Assembly (NCBI RefSeq): GCF_013340285.1
Contig: NZ_BLVO01000016.1
Location: 795,021 to 859,020, forward strand
Direction of reading: 5' to 3'
Length of the DNA stretch: 64,000 nt
Source of the DNA: Desulfovibrio subterraneus
Lineage (GTDB): Bacteria; Desulfobacterota; Desulfovibrionia; Desulfovibrionales; Desulfovibrionaceae
Shown: in pieces, positions 1-8,844 of the stretch
Layout of the letters: each line of letters starts with the position of its first letter
How positions within the stretch are numbered: the stretch's first letter is position 1
Notes under the pieces: generated by a model
What the model was told of the DNA's origin: nothing
Seen by the model: the letters and a program-made list of their open reading frames with translations, nothing else
Databases searched by the model: none
Program-made: the position numbers and the translations under genes

Positions 1-1
1 G

Positions 2-112
2 AAGGTCGACAAGGACAAGGAGCGCTCAGGACGCTTGCTTGTACGCGCACTGGAAGAAAGCGGCAATATTCCGGCTGCCAGAAAGCTGGAAGCCGAGCTG
101 AAGCTTTCCTAG
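2..112 (+). CDS. C-terminal fragment of an unrecognised protein
   Basis: An open frame enters from the left edge and stops with TAG at 110-112, giving 36 visible residues. The fragment is rich in Lys, Glu, Arg and Leu and reads as amphipathic helix, ending in ARKLEAELKLS. No diagnostic motif is visible, so no function is assigned. A weak 6-bp hairpin (GCCAGC/GCTGGC, 133-149) lies just downstream and could help end transcription, but it has no T-run. Confidence 0.55.
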   Translation, partial: KVDKDKERSGRLLVRALEESGNIPAARKLEAELKLS

Positions 113-458
113 CTGCCGTTCGAATCTTTCCGGCCAGCTGTCGGCTGGCTGTCAATTCCACGTATCTGCCAATTGTCAGCAGGGCATACGCCGGACGTAC
201 GCCGACCGCCTGCCGGACAGCTCAGACATCTGCCGACACCATGCCGGACATTAGCCATCCATCTTCCGGACACCGTCGGGCATCTGGTCATCCCCTGACA
301 AGTATCTGTTCATTAGCACCCGCAGCGGCCTTGGTTACGTAGCCTTCGTTCGCCATTGCGTGTGGGAAACGCTGCGCGTATGGCGCGAGCATCCCCTCGC
401 GCATGTCGCATACGTCGGAAGGCCATGCAGGCCGCGTAGACGAACTGGTCGGCCGCAA
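113..458. other. Non-coding stretch between convergent genes
   Basis: This 346-bp stretch separates the plus-strand fragment from a minus-strand small gene. It holds a short hairpin at 133-149 and several scattered copies of a TGCCGGACA-like word between about 190 and 290. The copies are not evenly spaced. The open frames crossing it have no ribosome-binding site, and I see no gene. Confidence 0.5.
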
Positions 459-737
459 CTACAGATCCAGCAGGGCGGCCACACGGTCGGGATCAAGCGC
501 GTGCTGTGTCAGGCCGTCGTTGCTGCCCTGTCCCAGCAGGGACATGGCTGCGCCGTACGCCAGATCAACGTCATCGGCAGCTTCAGGCGGCAGGGTGCCA
601 GCCTGCATGCCGAGACCGGCTTCCTGCGTGGTTACACCTTTTTCTTCAAGCTTTCTGCGCGCAACTTCGTTGCCCTTGCGCAGCATGTCCTCAAGCTTTT
701 CAAACGGATCATTACGGGTAAGGCCGGATATCTGCAT
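459..737 (-). CDS. Small hypothetical protein, 92 aa
   Basis: The frame could start further upstream, but the ATG at 737 sits 6 nt behind a clear AAGGAG site (CCAAGGAGTCAGAC then ATG), so I take that start. The product is acidic and polar with no signal peptide or membrane segment. It opens with MQISGLTRNDPFEKLEDML, has a short charged helix (RRKLEEKG), and ends in an Asp/Ala-rich region. I do not recognise the family. It stands alone, convergent with the fragment at the left edge and divergent from the TRAP genes. Confidence 0.6.
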   Translation of the reverse strand: MQISGLTRNDPFEKLEDMLRKGNEVARRKLEEKGVTTQEAGLGMQAGTLPPEAADDVDLAYGAAMSLLGQGSNDGLTQHALDPDRVAALLDL

Positions 738-1098
738 GTCTGACTCCTTGGAAGAGTATTCCTGCCTCGCCTCGTTGCGCCCTGGCTGTGACGGCGGGGA
801 AGGAAGTTGTTTCCGTACCTCCATTGTTAAGCAAAAAACGGGCGAATACGTGTTTTGTCAATGAATGCCTGCGGTTGCGCGAGGAGGGGGAAAAACATTC
901 CTTTACGTCCCGCAAGCGACGGGGCGGGGCTGTCTGCATGTATCCGTATGGGCGTTGAAGAATTCGTCAAAAAGGACATATTTGTAAAATTTGTTGTAAG
1001 CGCCTATGCATCCTGCTATGGGAAGCCTGCTTTTATACTCTGGTGTTGTGCCGCAATTCAGTCCGGCAGCAATCGGGCCGGTGTGGAGTTTTTGAACA
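738..1098. other. Divergent intergenic region upstream of dctQM
   Basis: This 361-bp region lies between the minus-strand small gene and dctQ. It should hold promoters for both. The stretch at 970-1060 is AT-richer, but no -35/-10 pair is convincing and no sigma-54 element is seen. No dctP-like coding sequence is present here. Confidence 0.45.
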
Positions 1099-1617
1099 AT
1101 GGTGCAAGCGTTCATACGAAAAATCGATGCGTTAACAGAAGTGATAGGCAAGGCGACCATGGGGCTAGCCCTCTTGCTGGTTGTACTGGTGATGGCCGAT
1201 GTCGCCATGCGGTATGTGTTCAGCATCAGCTTTGCCTCGGTGCGCGAGCTGGAATGGCACATCTATTCCCTGCTGTTCCTCTTCGGCGGGGCCTATACGC
1301 TGCGGCATGACGGCCATGTGCGCGTGGACGTGGCCTATCAGCATTTCAGCCCCAGAATGCGGGCGCTGGTCAACGTGATCGGCTGTCTGATCTTTCTGTT
1401 TCCGGGGTGTTATCTGGTCATCCGCACCTCTGCCATGTTTACCAAATTCAGCTGGATGATGGCCGAACAGTCGCCGGACCCCGGCGGGCTGCCCTTCCGC
1501 TGGTTCCTCAAGGGATGCCTGCCTGTGGCCTTTGGCCTGCTGGCCCTGCAGGGCGTTTCGTTCTTTCTGAAGAATCTGCTTGTGCTGCTCGGCAAGGCAG
1601 AAGCGGAGGAGGCATAG
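1099..1617 (+). CDS. dctQ: TRAP transporter small permease (DctQ type)
   Basis: This is the small membrane subunit of a tripartite ATP-independent periplasmic (TRAP) transporter, which imports organic acids using an ion gradient. The 172-aa product has about four hydrophobic segments (near residues 15-40, 50-70, 90-112 and 130-155). It carries the DctQ-typical layout with RYVFSISFASVRELEWHIYS near residue 35. A GGAG site lies about 10 nt before the ATG. The large permease gene follows after 1 nt, so the two are co-translated. No solute-binding protein gene is adjacent, so the substrate cannot be inferred. Confidence 0.88.
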   Translation: MVQAFIRKIDALTEVIGKATMGLALLLVVLVMADVAMRYVFSISFASVRELEWHIYSLLFLFGGAYTLRHDGHVRVDVAYQHFSPRMRALVNVIGCLIFLFPGCYLVIRTSAMFTKFSWMMAEQSPDPGGLPFRWFLKGCLPVAFGLLALQGVSFFLKNLLVLLGKAEAEEA

Positions 1618-1618
1618 C

Positions 1619-2974
1619 ATGCATCAGGCACTTGCAGGCTGGCTCTTTGTCGGCATGACGGCCATGCTCATGCTTGGTTTTCCCGTTGCGTTCACGCTGC
1701 TCGGGACGTCGCTCATCTTCGGGGTAATCGGTTTCGGCTGGGATTTCTTCAATCTCATGCCCCTGCGCGTGTGGGGCGTGATGAGCAATTTTACCTATAC
1801 GGCTGTTCCGCTGTTCATCTTCATGGGCATGACCATGGAGCGTTCGGGCATTGCCACCAAGCTCATCGAGTCCATGGGAACCATGCTGGGCCGTGTCCGC
1901 GGCGGCATGGCCATTTCCGTTGTGCTGGTCGGGGCGCTTCTCGGTGCCTCCACAGGCATTGTGGGCGCGACCGTGGTCACCATGGGGCTGCTTGCTCTGC
2001 CCACCATGATGCGCTGCGGCTACAAGAACACGCTTTCCACAGGAGTTATCGCGGCATCGGGTACTCTCGGGCAGATCATTCCTCCTTCCATCATCCTCAT
2101 TCTTCTGGGCGACATTATCGGCGTGCCAGTCGGCGATCTCTTCATAGGAGCGCTGGTTCCCGGTTTCATGCTGGTGCTGTTCTACATCATCTACATCATG
2201 CTCTATTCCAAGATCTGGCCGGAGAATGTACCCGCCGTGATCTGCGGCCCACGCTGCAAGCCCGGTGATCCGGAGTATGACGAGTGCTCCATCGGAGCGG
2301 ACATGCCGGGAATACGGGACCTGATGGGAGCATTTTTGCCGCCCCTGTTCCTCATTCTGTCAGTGCTGGGTACTATCTTCGCCGGTATTGCCTCTCCCAC
2401 GGAAGCTGCGGGCGTGGGGGCCTTCGGCGCGCTCATTCTCAGCTATATGAACGGCAAGTTCAGCTGGCAGATGCTCAAGGAAGTCATGGAATCCACCATG
2501 CGCCTTACCAGCATGATCTTCATTATCCTTGTGGGTGCCACGGCCTTCGGCCTCGTATTCCGAGGACTTGGCGGCGATCATCTGGTACGCGATTTCGTGC
2601 AGGCTCTTCCTTTCGGCAAATGGGGCGTGCTCGCTGTGGTGATGTTCCTCATCTTCCTCATGGGTTTCTTTCTCGACTTCATCGAGATTACCTTCATCCA
2701 GATTCCCGTGCTGGCTCCCATCATGATCGAATCGGGTTTCGACCCGACGTGGCTGGCGCTGATATTTGCTCTGAATCTGCAGACATCCTTCCTTACGCCA
2801 CCGTTCGGGTTCTCGCTCTTTTACCTCAAGGGGGTGTGTCCGCCACAGGTCTCCACCCTTGATATCTACAAGGGGATCATTCCCTTTGTGGCCATTCAGC
2901 TGCTTGTGCTGGGTATCTGCGCTGCGTTCCCCGACCTGCTGCTGTGGCTGCCGCATATGGCCGCAGCCCGATAG
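1619..2974 (+). CDS. dctM: TRAP transporter large permease (DctM type)
   Basis: This is the large, 12-13 helix subunit that forms the transport path of a TRAP system. The chosen ATG at 1619 is preceded by GAGGAGG and follows the dctQ stop by 1 nt; it gives 451 aa, near the usual ~430. Hydrophobic segments run through the whole protein. Family signatures include AVPLFIFMGMTMERSGIA near residue 62, GLLALPTMMRCGYKNTLSTG near 130 and SPTEAAGVGAFGALI near 262. A strong hairpin 26 nt after the stop ends the dctQM unit. The companion DctP must be encoded elsewhere. Confidence 0.92.
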   Translation: MHQALAGWLFVGMTAMLMLGFPVAFTLLGTSLIFGVIGFGWDFFNLMPLRVWGVMSNFTYTAVPLFIFMGMTMERSGIATKLIESMGTMLGRVRGGMAISVVLVGALLGASTGIVGATVVTMGLLALPTMMRCGYKNTLSTGVIAASGTLGQIIPPSIILILLGDIIGVPVGDLFIGALVPGFMLVLFYIIYIMLYSKIWPENVPAVICGPRCKPGDPEYDECSIGADMPGIRDLMGAFLPPLFLILSVLGTIFAGIASPTEAAGVGAFGALILSYMNGKFSWQMLKEVMESTMRLTSMIFIILVGATAFGLVFRGLGGDHLVRDFVQALPFGKWGVLAVVMFLIFLMGFFLDFIEITFIQIPVLAPIMIESGFDPTWLALIFALNLQTSFLTPPFGFSLFYLKGVCPPQVSTLDIYKGIIPFVAIQLLVLGICAAFPDLLLWLPHMAAAR

Positions 2975-3000
2975 TTAGCCGCGTCTCCGCTGATGACAAC

Positions 3001-3030
3001 AAGCCCCCGCAACGTGCATTGCGGGGGCTT
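3001..3030 (+). terminator. Terminator after dctM
   Basis: A perfect 12-bp stem (AAGCCCCCGCAA and its complement) encloses a 6-nt loop 26 nt after the dctM stop. The A and T ends could work in both directions. Almost the same hairpin recurs at 3191-3220. Confidence 0.85.
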
Positions 3031-3190
3031 CAGACTGCTGACAAAGTCATTTCTGGTATTTTGGGGCTCCGCCGGGCAGGAACCTAACGTTCCTGCACCT
3101 CGTATAAGCGATGAAAATCCGTTTTTTGACCTCGGTTCCGGCTTAACAGGAATACGGGTTTACTGAAAACAAGGGTTTTTCATGAACCTT
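3031..3190. other. Intergenic segment between two twin hairpins
   Basis: This 160-bp segment is bounded on both sides by nearly identical hairpins. It holds an internal perfect hairpin at 3076-3096 (GCAGGAAC, 5-nt loop, GTTCCTGC) and no credible open frame. It may be a repeat element or a small RNA ending at the second hairpin; neither is proven. Confidence 0.4.
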
Positions 3191-3220
3191 AAGCCCCCGC
3201 AACGCGTGTTGCGGGGGCTT
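3191..3220. terminator. Second copy of the GC-rich terminator hairpin
   Basis: The same 12-bp stem as at 3001-3030 with a different 6-nt loop (CGCGTG). It lies about 175 bp past the stop of the minus-strand chemoreceptor gene at 3395 and could end that transcript or one crossing 3031-3190 on the plus strand. The rest of 3221-3394 shows nothing recognisable. Confidence 0.65.
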
Positions 3221-3394
3221 AGTTTTCGTGATCAGGCGCTGGCGTGCAGGCGATCGGGAAAGGCCGGATTCTTCTGCTGTCAATTCGGCACGAACCGGCA
3301 GGATCGGCACGGTCGCAGAACAGGCTGGACAGGGTATTGTCCGACCGGCAGACAGCGTGTGCCCCGCCCGGGCAGCCCATGTTAGAGTCTGCAG

Positions 3395-5209
3395 TTATTT
3401 GCCGGCATCGTCCTTCAGGGAATCCACAAGGCTGCTCAGTTCGCTGGCTTCTCCCGCAAGCTGCTGTATGTCGTTGTCGGATTCCGCAACACGCTGGGCG
3501 TTTTCGTTTGCGATACGGTTGATTTCATCCACACTGCTGGTGATCTGCTCGGATGCGGCGGACTGCTGCTCGGCTGCCGTGGCAATGGACTGCACCTGCA
3601 TTGCTGCTTCCTGCGCCATGGAAACGATTTCATACAGCACCTGACCGGACTGGTTGGATAGCTCCGTGGCACCGTTGATGGCGTCCACAGCTTCATCCAT
3701 GCCTGTGACGTTGGCCTTGGCAAGGTTCTGTATGGATTTGATGCTCTCGCCCACTTCCTTGGTGGCACCCATGGTTTTTTCGGCCAGCTTGCGCACTTCG
3801 TCTGCCACAACCGCAAAGCCGCGGCCGGCCTCGCCAGCTCGGGCTGCTTCAATGGCAGCGTTCAGGGCCAGCAGGTTGGTCTGGTCGGCAATATCGTTGA
3901 TGACGTTCATGACCTGACCGATGGCAACGGACTGTTCGCCAAGATTGTGCATATTGTCTTTGAGATTGGTGGTAATGGTCTGCAGGGCGTTCATGGACTT
4001 GACTGTTTCCGAGACAACGGAAGAACCCTGCAGGGCTTTTTCACGCGATTTTTCTGTCTGCTCTGCGGCTTCACTGGCATTGCGCGCCACTTCCAGCACC
4101 GTGGCATTCATTTCTTCCATGGCGGTGGCTGTTTCGCTGATGCGGGTCATCTGGTTTTCCGTGCCCTGGCGAATCTCTTCACTTCGCATGGCAAGATCGC
4201 TGGTGGCGGTGGAAATGCGCGATACCACGCCCTCAAGGCGGCCTGCTGCGGTGAGCATGCCCTCGCGGGTGGCTTTTTCCGCCTGTTGCATGGCCTCTTC
4301 GGCCTTGCGCAGCGCTTCGCGGGCAATGTCGGTCTGTCTGTTGGCCTCCTGACCCTTGGCCTCCATATCTTCAATGTTGGCTTTAAGGGTGGTGACCATA
4401 GTACCGAGAGAGGACTGCAACTGCGCCACTTCGTCACGCCCTGTCGGGGTGATACGGACATCCAGATTACCCTGGGCTACGGCATTTGCGGCAACTGTGG
4501 CCTCTCTGAGCGGGCGGGTGATGGAAAGGCTCATGGCAATGCTTGCCGGCAGAATGATCAGGAGCAGAATGGCGGCCAGAATGGAAACCGTGGTGATGGT
4601 GGAGGCGTTGACAAGATCAGCGATGTTTGAAGCGATACGTGTTTTTTCTGCATCCACGTTGTCTATGTAGACTCCGGTACCCACCCAATAGTCCGAGCCG
4701 GGAATCATCATGGCGTAGCTGAGCTTCGGCTGGGTGCCCATGTTGGGCTTGGGCCATACGTATTCAACAAAATCACCGCCTTTCTGTGCGGCTTCGGCCA
4801 GCCCGCGTATCACATACACGCCGTTAGGATCGCGGGAACCATCATTATTCTGTCCCACGGAATCCTTTTTCACCGGGTGCGCCACAACGGTTGTTCCCTT
4901 GTAAACGAAGAAATAGCCCGAATTGTCGTCTTCAAAGGATATGGTGTAGGTCGCCTGCCGGAGAAGGTCTTCCTTCTGGTCTTCAGGAGCGGTTGCGATA
5001 AGTTTGCCCACAGCGTTGGCGAAGGTAAGTGTCGCCAGCTGCAGTCTGGCCTTGTGGTCTTTGAGCATGACCCGCTGGGTTTCGGATACGCCGAGGTTGG
5101 CGACTTTGTCGGTGAGTTGCACAAAGACGACAACCGTTGCTGCGACAAACAGGGACATGACAATGATGAGCGCGATGATGCGCCGCCCGATGCTGATATT
5201 ACGGAACAT
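3395..5209 (-). CDS. Methyl-accepting chemotaxis protein with single-Cache sensor
   Basis: A 604-aa chemoreceptor that senses a periplasmic ligand and controls CheA. Layout: transmembrane helix 1 (about 10-30); periplasmic sCache-type domain (about 35-190, with [11 protein letters not shown] and [11 protein letters not shown] signatures); helix 2 (about 200-222); HAMP (about 222-275); and the MCP signalling hairpin (about 330-600) with the conserved tip [19 protein letters not shown]. The start has GGAGG 4-5 nt upstream. Its cytoplasmic half is almost the same as that of the next gene (5621-7438), while the sensor halves differ, which points to tandem duplication with homogenisation. A sigma-28-like promoter lies upstream. 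Confidence 0.95.
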   Translation of the reverse strand: MFRNISIGRRIIALIIVMSLFVAATVVVFVQLTDKVANLGVSETQRVMLKDHKARLQLATLTFANAVGKLIATAPEDQKEDLLRQATYTISFEDDNSGYFFVYKGTTVVAHPVKKDSVGQNNDGSRDPNGVYVIRGLAEAAQKGGDFVEYVWPKPNMGTQPKLSYAMMIPGSDYWVGTGVYIDNVDAEKTRIASNIADLVNASTITTVSILAAILLLIILPASIAMSLSITRPLREATVAANAVAQGNLDVRITPTGRDEVAQLQSSLGTMVTTLKANIEDMEAKGQEANRQTDIAREALRKAEEAMQQAEKATREGMLTAAGRLEGVVSRISTATSDLAMRSEEIRQGTENQMTRISETATAMEEMNATVLEVARNASEAAEQTEKSREKALQGSSVVSETVKSMNALQTITTNLKDNMHNLGEQSVAIGQVMNVINDIADQTNLLALNAAIEAARAGEAGRGFAVVADEVRKLAEKTMGATKEVGESIKSIQNLAKANVTGMDEAVDAINGATELSNQSGQVLYEIVSMAQEAAMQVQSIATAAEQQSAASEQITSSVDEINRIANENAQRVAESDNDIQQLAGEASELSSLVDSLKDDAGK

Positions 5210-5303
5210 GTTTCCTCCACAGGTAAAAAGTTTTTCCTGCGCCCCCCTTTTTACTCAGGACAGAAAACTGTTGTCCGCTCCCTCCGTGTTGCGGCTTTCT
5301 GTC

Positions 5304-5330
5304 TTATCGACGAAAAGACTGGCTGCATTA
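5304..5330 (-). promoter_or_regulatory. Candidate sigma-28 (FliA) promoter of the chemoreceptor gene
   Basis: Read on the minus strand this is TAAT, 15 nt, then GTCGATAA. The FliA consensus is TAAA-N15-GCCGATAA, so spacing is exact with two base differences. It lies about 95 bp upstream of the chemoreceptor start codon at 5209. fliA itself is encoded in this window. Confidence 0.5.
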
Positions 5331-5567
5331 TAGGAGAGATCACATGGACTTCTTATTATATACTCTCATTTGGTCTGTGGTGTATAGTTTGATACTGTTA
5401 CTGTGTGCTCAGAATGTGGGTAAGTGCGTTTGTGAGATAATGTATTCACCTTCGTTTTATGGATTGAAGATGACTGGTCAGGCCAATTTGCTGGGAGAGT
5501 GATATAGAATTGCCAAAAGGTGCGGGGCTTCTGCTCAGTAAGATGAATTTGAGCGCTTGTTGAACAA
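5331..5567. other. Gene-free region between the two chemoreceptors
   Basis: This AT-rich stretch contains no credible coding frame. It carries the upstream region of the 3395-5209 gene and ends at the terminator of the next one. Nothing else is recognised. Confidence 0.4.
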
Positions 5568-5598
5568 AAAGCCCCTTCCGAGATCCGGAAGGGGCTTT
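5568..5598 (-). terminator. Terminator of the second chemoreceptor gene
   Basis: A 13-bp perfect stem (AAAGCCCCTTCCG / CGGAAGGGGCTTT) with a 5-nt loop lies 23 nt past the stop codon of the 5621-7438 gene. On the minus strand it is followed by TTGTTCA. Confidence 0.85.
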
Positions 5599-5620
5599 CG
5601 TATGTGCTTTGTGGGGGGAA

Positions 5621-7438
5621 CTATTTCGATGTGTCAGTCTTGAGAGACTTGGTAAGGTTGCTCAGTTCGCTGGCTTCTTCTGCAAGCTGCTGTATGTCGC
5701 TGTCGGATTCCGCAACCCGCTGCGCGTTTTCGTTTGCAATGCGGTTGATCTCATCCACGCTGCTGGTGATCTGTTCCGATGCGGCGGACTGCTGCTCGGC
5801 TGCCGTGGCAATGGACTGCACCTGCATGGCTGCTTCCTGCGCCATGCTGACGATTTCGTAGAGCACCTGACCGGACTGGTTGGAAAGCGCGGTGGCTCCG
5901 TTGATGGCTTCTACGGCTTCATCCATGCCTGCCACGTTGGCCTTGGCAAGGTTCTGGATGGACTTGATGCTCTCACCCACTTCCTTGGTGGCGCCCATGG
6001 TCTTTTCTGCCAGCTTGCGCACTTCGTCTGCCACAACAGCGAAACCGCGACCCGCATCGCCTGCGCGGGCGGCTTCAATGGCGGCGTTCAGGGCCAGCAG
6101 GTTGGTCTGGTCGGCAATGTCGTTGATGACGTTCATGACCTGACCGATGGCGACGGATTGTTCGCCAAGATGGTGCATGTTGCCCTTGAGATTGGTTGTG
6201 ATGGTCTGCAGGTTGTTCATGGACTTGACGGTCTCCGAGACAACGGAGGAGCCCTGCAGGGCCTTCTCACGGGATTTTTCCGTCTGCTCTGCGGCTTCGC
6301 CCGCGTTGCGGGCTACTTCCAGCACCGTGGCATTCATTTCTTCCATGGCGGTGGCTGTTTCGCTGATGCGGTTCATCTGGTTTTCCGTTCCCAGACGAAT
6401 CTCTTCGCTGCGCATGGCAAGGTCACTGGTTGCGTGGGAAATGCGGGCGACAACACCTTCAAGGCGGCCTGCAGCGGTGAGCATGCCTTCGCGGGTGGCC
6501 TTTTCCGCTTGTTGCATGGCTTCTTCGGCCTTTCGCAGAGCTTCGCGGGCAATGTCGGTCTGTCTGTTTGCCTCTTGCCCTTTGGCTTCCATGTCTTCGA
6601 TGTTGGTCTTGAGCGTGGTGACCATCTCGTTAAGCGACTTCTGCAGGTTGGAAACCTCGTCCTTGCCCATGGTGTTCAGCTGCACGTCGAGATTGCCGTG
6701 GGCAACGGCGTCTGCTGCGGCTGTTGCTTCACGCAGGGGGCGGACAATGGAGGTGATAAGGGTGATGCTGAAGGGCAGCACGAGGAAGATGAACACACCG
6801 GCCAGTATGCCGAGAGTCCACGTGGTCTTTGAGCTGACTATCTCGCTGATCTTGGCCTCTATGCGGGCTTTTTCACTGTCGACGTTATCCACATAGATGC
6901 CGGTGCCTATCCAGCTTTCGGTACCGGGAATGAGAATGGCGTAGCCGAGTTTGAGCGTGGGGCCGGACCCGGGCTTGTCCCATATGTAGGTCACAAAGCC
7001 GCCACCGTTATGCGCGGCCTTGTTCAGTTCGCGCACCAGATACACGCCGTTGGTATCCTTCATGCCCGAAAGGTCTTTGCCCACAAGTTCGGGCTTGGGG
7101 GGCAGAACCTGTACCGTGGTTCCTTTGTATACGAAGTAGTAGCCGGACTTGTCATTTTCAAATCGGAAATTGTCGATGGATTTGCGGATGATTTCAAGTT
7201 TGGCTTCGTCCGTACCGGCGTCGGTAATGAGCACGCCAAGTGCGTCAGCAATGGTGTCCGTTGCAAGCTTCAGACGGCTTTTGTGGTCCTCAAGCATGAC
7301 ATTCTGCGTTTCCTGCAGTTGGGCCTGAGAAACCTCGGCCGTAAGCCGGATGAACGCAAATATGCTTACTCCCATGAAAAGCGTCATGAAAACAAGGAGT
7401 AATAACACCCGTTTCCCGATTGTGATGCTGCGCAGCAT
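5621..7438 (-). CDS. Methyl-accepting chemotaxis protein, paralogue of the neighbour
   Basis: A 605-aa chemoreceptor with the same plan as its neighbour: helix 1 (about 10-30), periplasmic single-Cache domain (about 35-195, [11 protein letters not shown] and [10 protein letters not shown]), helix 2 (about 205-228), HAMP, then the MCP signalling domain. From about residue 262 onward it is nearly identical to the 3395-5209 product, with only scattered changes. The sensor domains align but differ at many positions, so the ligands probably differ. An AGGAG site precedes the ATG. It has its own terminator, so the pair is not a simple operon. Confidence 0.95.
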   Translation of the reverse strand: MLRSITIGKRVLLLLVFMTLFMGVSIFAFIRLTAEVSQAQLQETQNVMLEDHKSRLKLATDTIADALGVLITDAGTDEAKLEIIRKSIDNFRFENDKSGYYFVYKGTTVQVLPPKPELVGKDLSGMKDTNGVYLVRELNKAAHNGGGFVTYIWDKPGSGPTLKLGYAILIPGTESWIGTGIYVDNVDSEKARIEAKISEIVSSKTTWTLGILAGVFIFLVLPFSITLITSIVRPLREATAAADAVAHGNLDVQLNTMGKDEVSNLQKSLNEMVTTLKTNIEDMEAKGQEANRQTDIAREALRKAEEAMQQAEKATREGMLTAAGRLEGVVARISHATSDLAMRSEEIRLGTENQMNRISETATAMEEMNATVLEVARNAGEAAEQTEKSREKALQGSSVVSETVKSMNNLQTITTNLKGNMHHLGEQSVAIGQVMNVINDIADQTNLLALNAAIEAARAGDAGRGFAVVADEVRKLAEKTMGATKEVGESIKSIQNLAKANVAGMDEAVEAINGATALSNQSGQVLYEIVSMAQEAAMQVQSIATAAEQQSAASEQITSSVDEINRIANENAQRVAESDSDIQQLAEEASELSNLTKSLKTDTSK

Positions 7439-7604
7439 AAGGACTCCTGCAAACTTAAGGATTGAAGAGGTACACTATTAATATGTTGCATCCCTGTATA
7501 TTAAGCAAGGTTTTGCTGCAACAGGACGCACAAAAAATGAAACCGGCACAATGGTTGCGGAAAAAATGAGCAGACCTGGCGTATTTCCGGAGGACAGCGG
7601 CAAT

Positions 7605-7626
7605 GCCCCCCGCATGCGGGAGGGGC
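7605..7626 (-). terminator. GC-rich hairpin after the DRTGG gene
   Basis: GCCCCCCGC and GCGGGAGGGGC pair around a short ATGC turn about 30 nt past the stop codon at 7657. No T-run follows, so termination is only a possibility. Confidence 0.4.
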
Positions 7627-7656
7627 AAGGCTGTGTCGTGCGTGTCCGGAAACGGG

Positions 7657-8712
7657 TTACAGGGCCGACCGGATGTATGTAAGGTCTATGACGTTGTTCA
7701 CGAGCGTCGCGGCGCGTTCTATTTTGACCAGTTCGCGCAGTTTCTGGCTGGCGAGGATGGTTTCCATGTTCTTGGCCACGGTATAGGTGTCGTCTTTAAC
7801 CTGAATGACAGGCACCCCCTTCTGCTCAGAACGGGCGCGGACAAGCTCGCTGGGGGTGATGTTGCCTGTAAGGATGAGGCAGGGGCATTCACCTTCCAGC
7901 GCCACAAGCTGCAGATCTGTGCGGTCGCCGCCCACAATGGTCGCGGAATTGCGCTGACGGCGGAAGTGGGTCATGAAATTTTCCACCTGCATGGTGCCGA
8001 TGAGAAAATCTTCGATAATGCGTTGCGACTGGGCATTGCCGGAAATAATCTTGCCCTGGAGACGCCATGCCAGCTCGGAAGCCTTGATGGCGTTGAGCAG
8101 CGGATCGCGGGGGATGATGCCGAGCACCTTGATGTTCTGTTCGTCGAGGTAGGGCACCAGAATTTCTTCCGCATCGCGCATGAAGAGCTCGGGCACATCG
8201 TTGAACAGCACGCCGAGCAGCGAATCGCCGAGCAGTTCGCGGATGCTGAGCACGGCGTCGTAATGCAGAGTGTTGTCAAAGCGGTCTACCAGAATGGTCT
8301 TCAGCCCCAGTTCGCGCACAATGGCAGGACCGTCCACTCCGCGGTGTTTGCCGCGATGCAGAAAGGCACCGCTGCCACATACAAGCATCACGTCTTTGTC
8401 GCGCGAGAGCTTTTCATACGCAGTACGGATGTTGTGCATGCAGTCACCGGTCTTGATGAGACGGGTGGCGCGCAGGTTGCGGGGAATGATGACAGGGGTG
8501 AGGTCGTCCGGTGCCGCATCAAGGCCGAGCACTTCGTTGAGGAGCATGGCGTCTTCATCGCCGACCACTTCGTCAACGGTAACGGGAAGCGCGCCCACCG
8601 GTTTCATGTATCCCACCCGCAGGCCCTGCTTCTGCAGTGCCAGCCCGAGAGCCAGTGCGGTGATATTCTTGCCCGCGAATGCGTTGGTGGAACCTATGTA
8701 TATGCCTGTCAT
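7657..8712 (-). CDS. Stand-alone BioD-like/DRTGG domain protein
   Basis: A 351-aa protein made of a dethiobiotin-synthetase-like P-loop domain (about 1-205; STNAFAGKN near residue 9 stands in for Walker A) and a DRTGG domain (about 210-325, with GGDRTDLQ). The same two domains form the N-terminal regulatory part of Pta encoded two genes upstream, but here the catalytic phosphotransacetylase part is missing. An equivalent gene follows ackA in Desulfovibrio lactate loci (DVU3031 in D. vulgaris, from memory). A role in regulating Pta/AckA flux is inference. I chose the ATG at 8712 because AGGAGG precedes it. Confidence 0.8.
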   Translation of the reverse strand: MTGIYIGSTNAFAGKNITALALGLALQKQGLRVGYMKPVGALPVTVDEVVGDEDAMLLNEVLGLDAAPDDLTPVIIPRNLRATRLIKTGDCMHNIRTAYEKLSRDKDVMLVCGSGAFLHRGKHRGVDGPAIVRELGLKTILVDRFDNTLHYDAVLSIRELLGDSLLGVLFNDVPELFMRDAEEILVPYLDEQNIKVLGIIPRDPLLNAIKASELAWRLQGKIISGNAQSQRIIEDFLIGTMQVENFMTHFRRQRNSATIVGGDRTDLQLVALEGECPCLILTGNITPSELVRARSEQKGVPVIQVKDDTYTVAKNMETILASQKLRELVKIERAATLVNNVIDLTYIRSAL

Positions 8713-8787
8713 GACTGCCTCCTGAATGGACGAGGGGTGCGCCGGAACAATGGTACTGTTTGTGTGCTCTGTCAATCCTGACGAAAA

Positions 8788-8818
8788 CGGGGCGAGGTTG
8801 TGTTTCAACCCCGCCCCG
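8788..8818 (-). terminator. Terminator between ackA and the DRTGG gene
   Basis: On the minus strand CGGGGCGGGGTTG pairs with CAACCTCGCCCCG (one G-U pair) around a 5-nt loop and is followed by TTTTCG. However, ackA starts at 10050 and stops at 8845, so this hairpin lies past the ackA stop and before the DRTGG start. That gene depends on readthrough or a promoter of its own. Confidence 0.85.
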
Positions 8819-8844
8819 GAACAAGCTATTCGACCCGGTCCGTA

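Noticed and set aside
7545-7558. Sigma-54-like element GGCACAATGGTTGC on the plus strand
   Set aside because: Spacing is correct, but it points into the antisense of the DRTGG gene and no gene or palindrome goes with it. An antisense RNA cannot be excluded.
7603-8781. 392-codon plus-strand frame opposite the DRTGG gene
   Set aside because: Shadow of a clear minus-strand gene; no ribosome-binding site.
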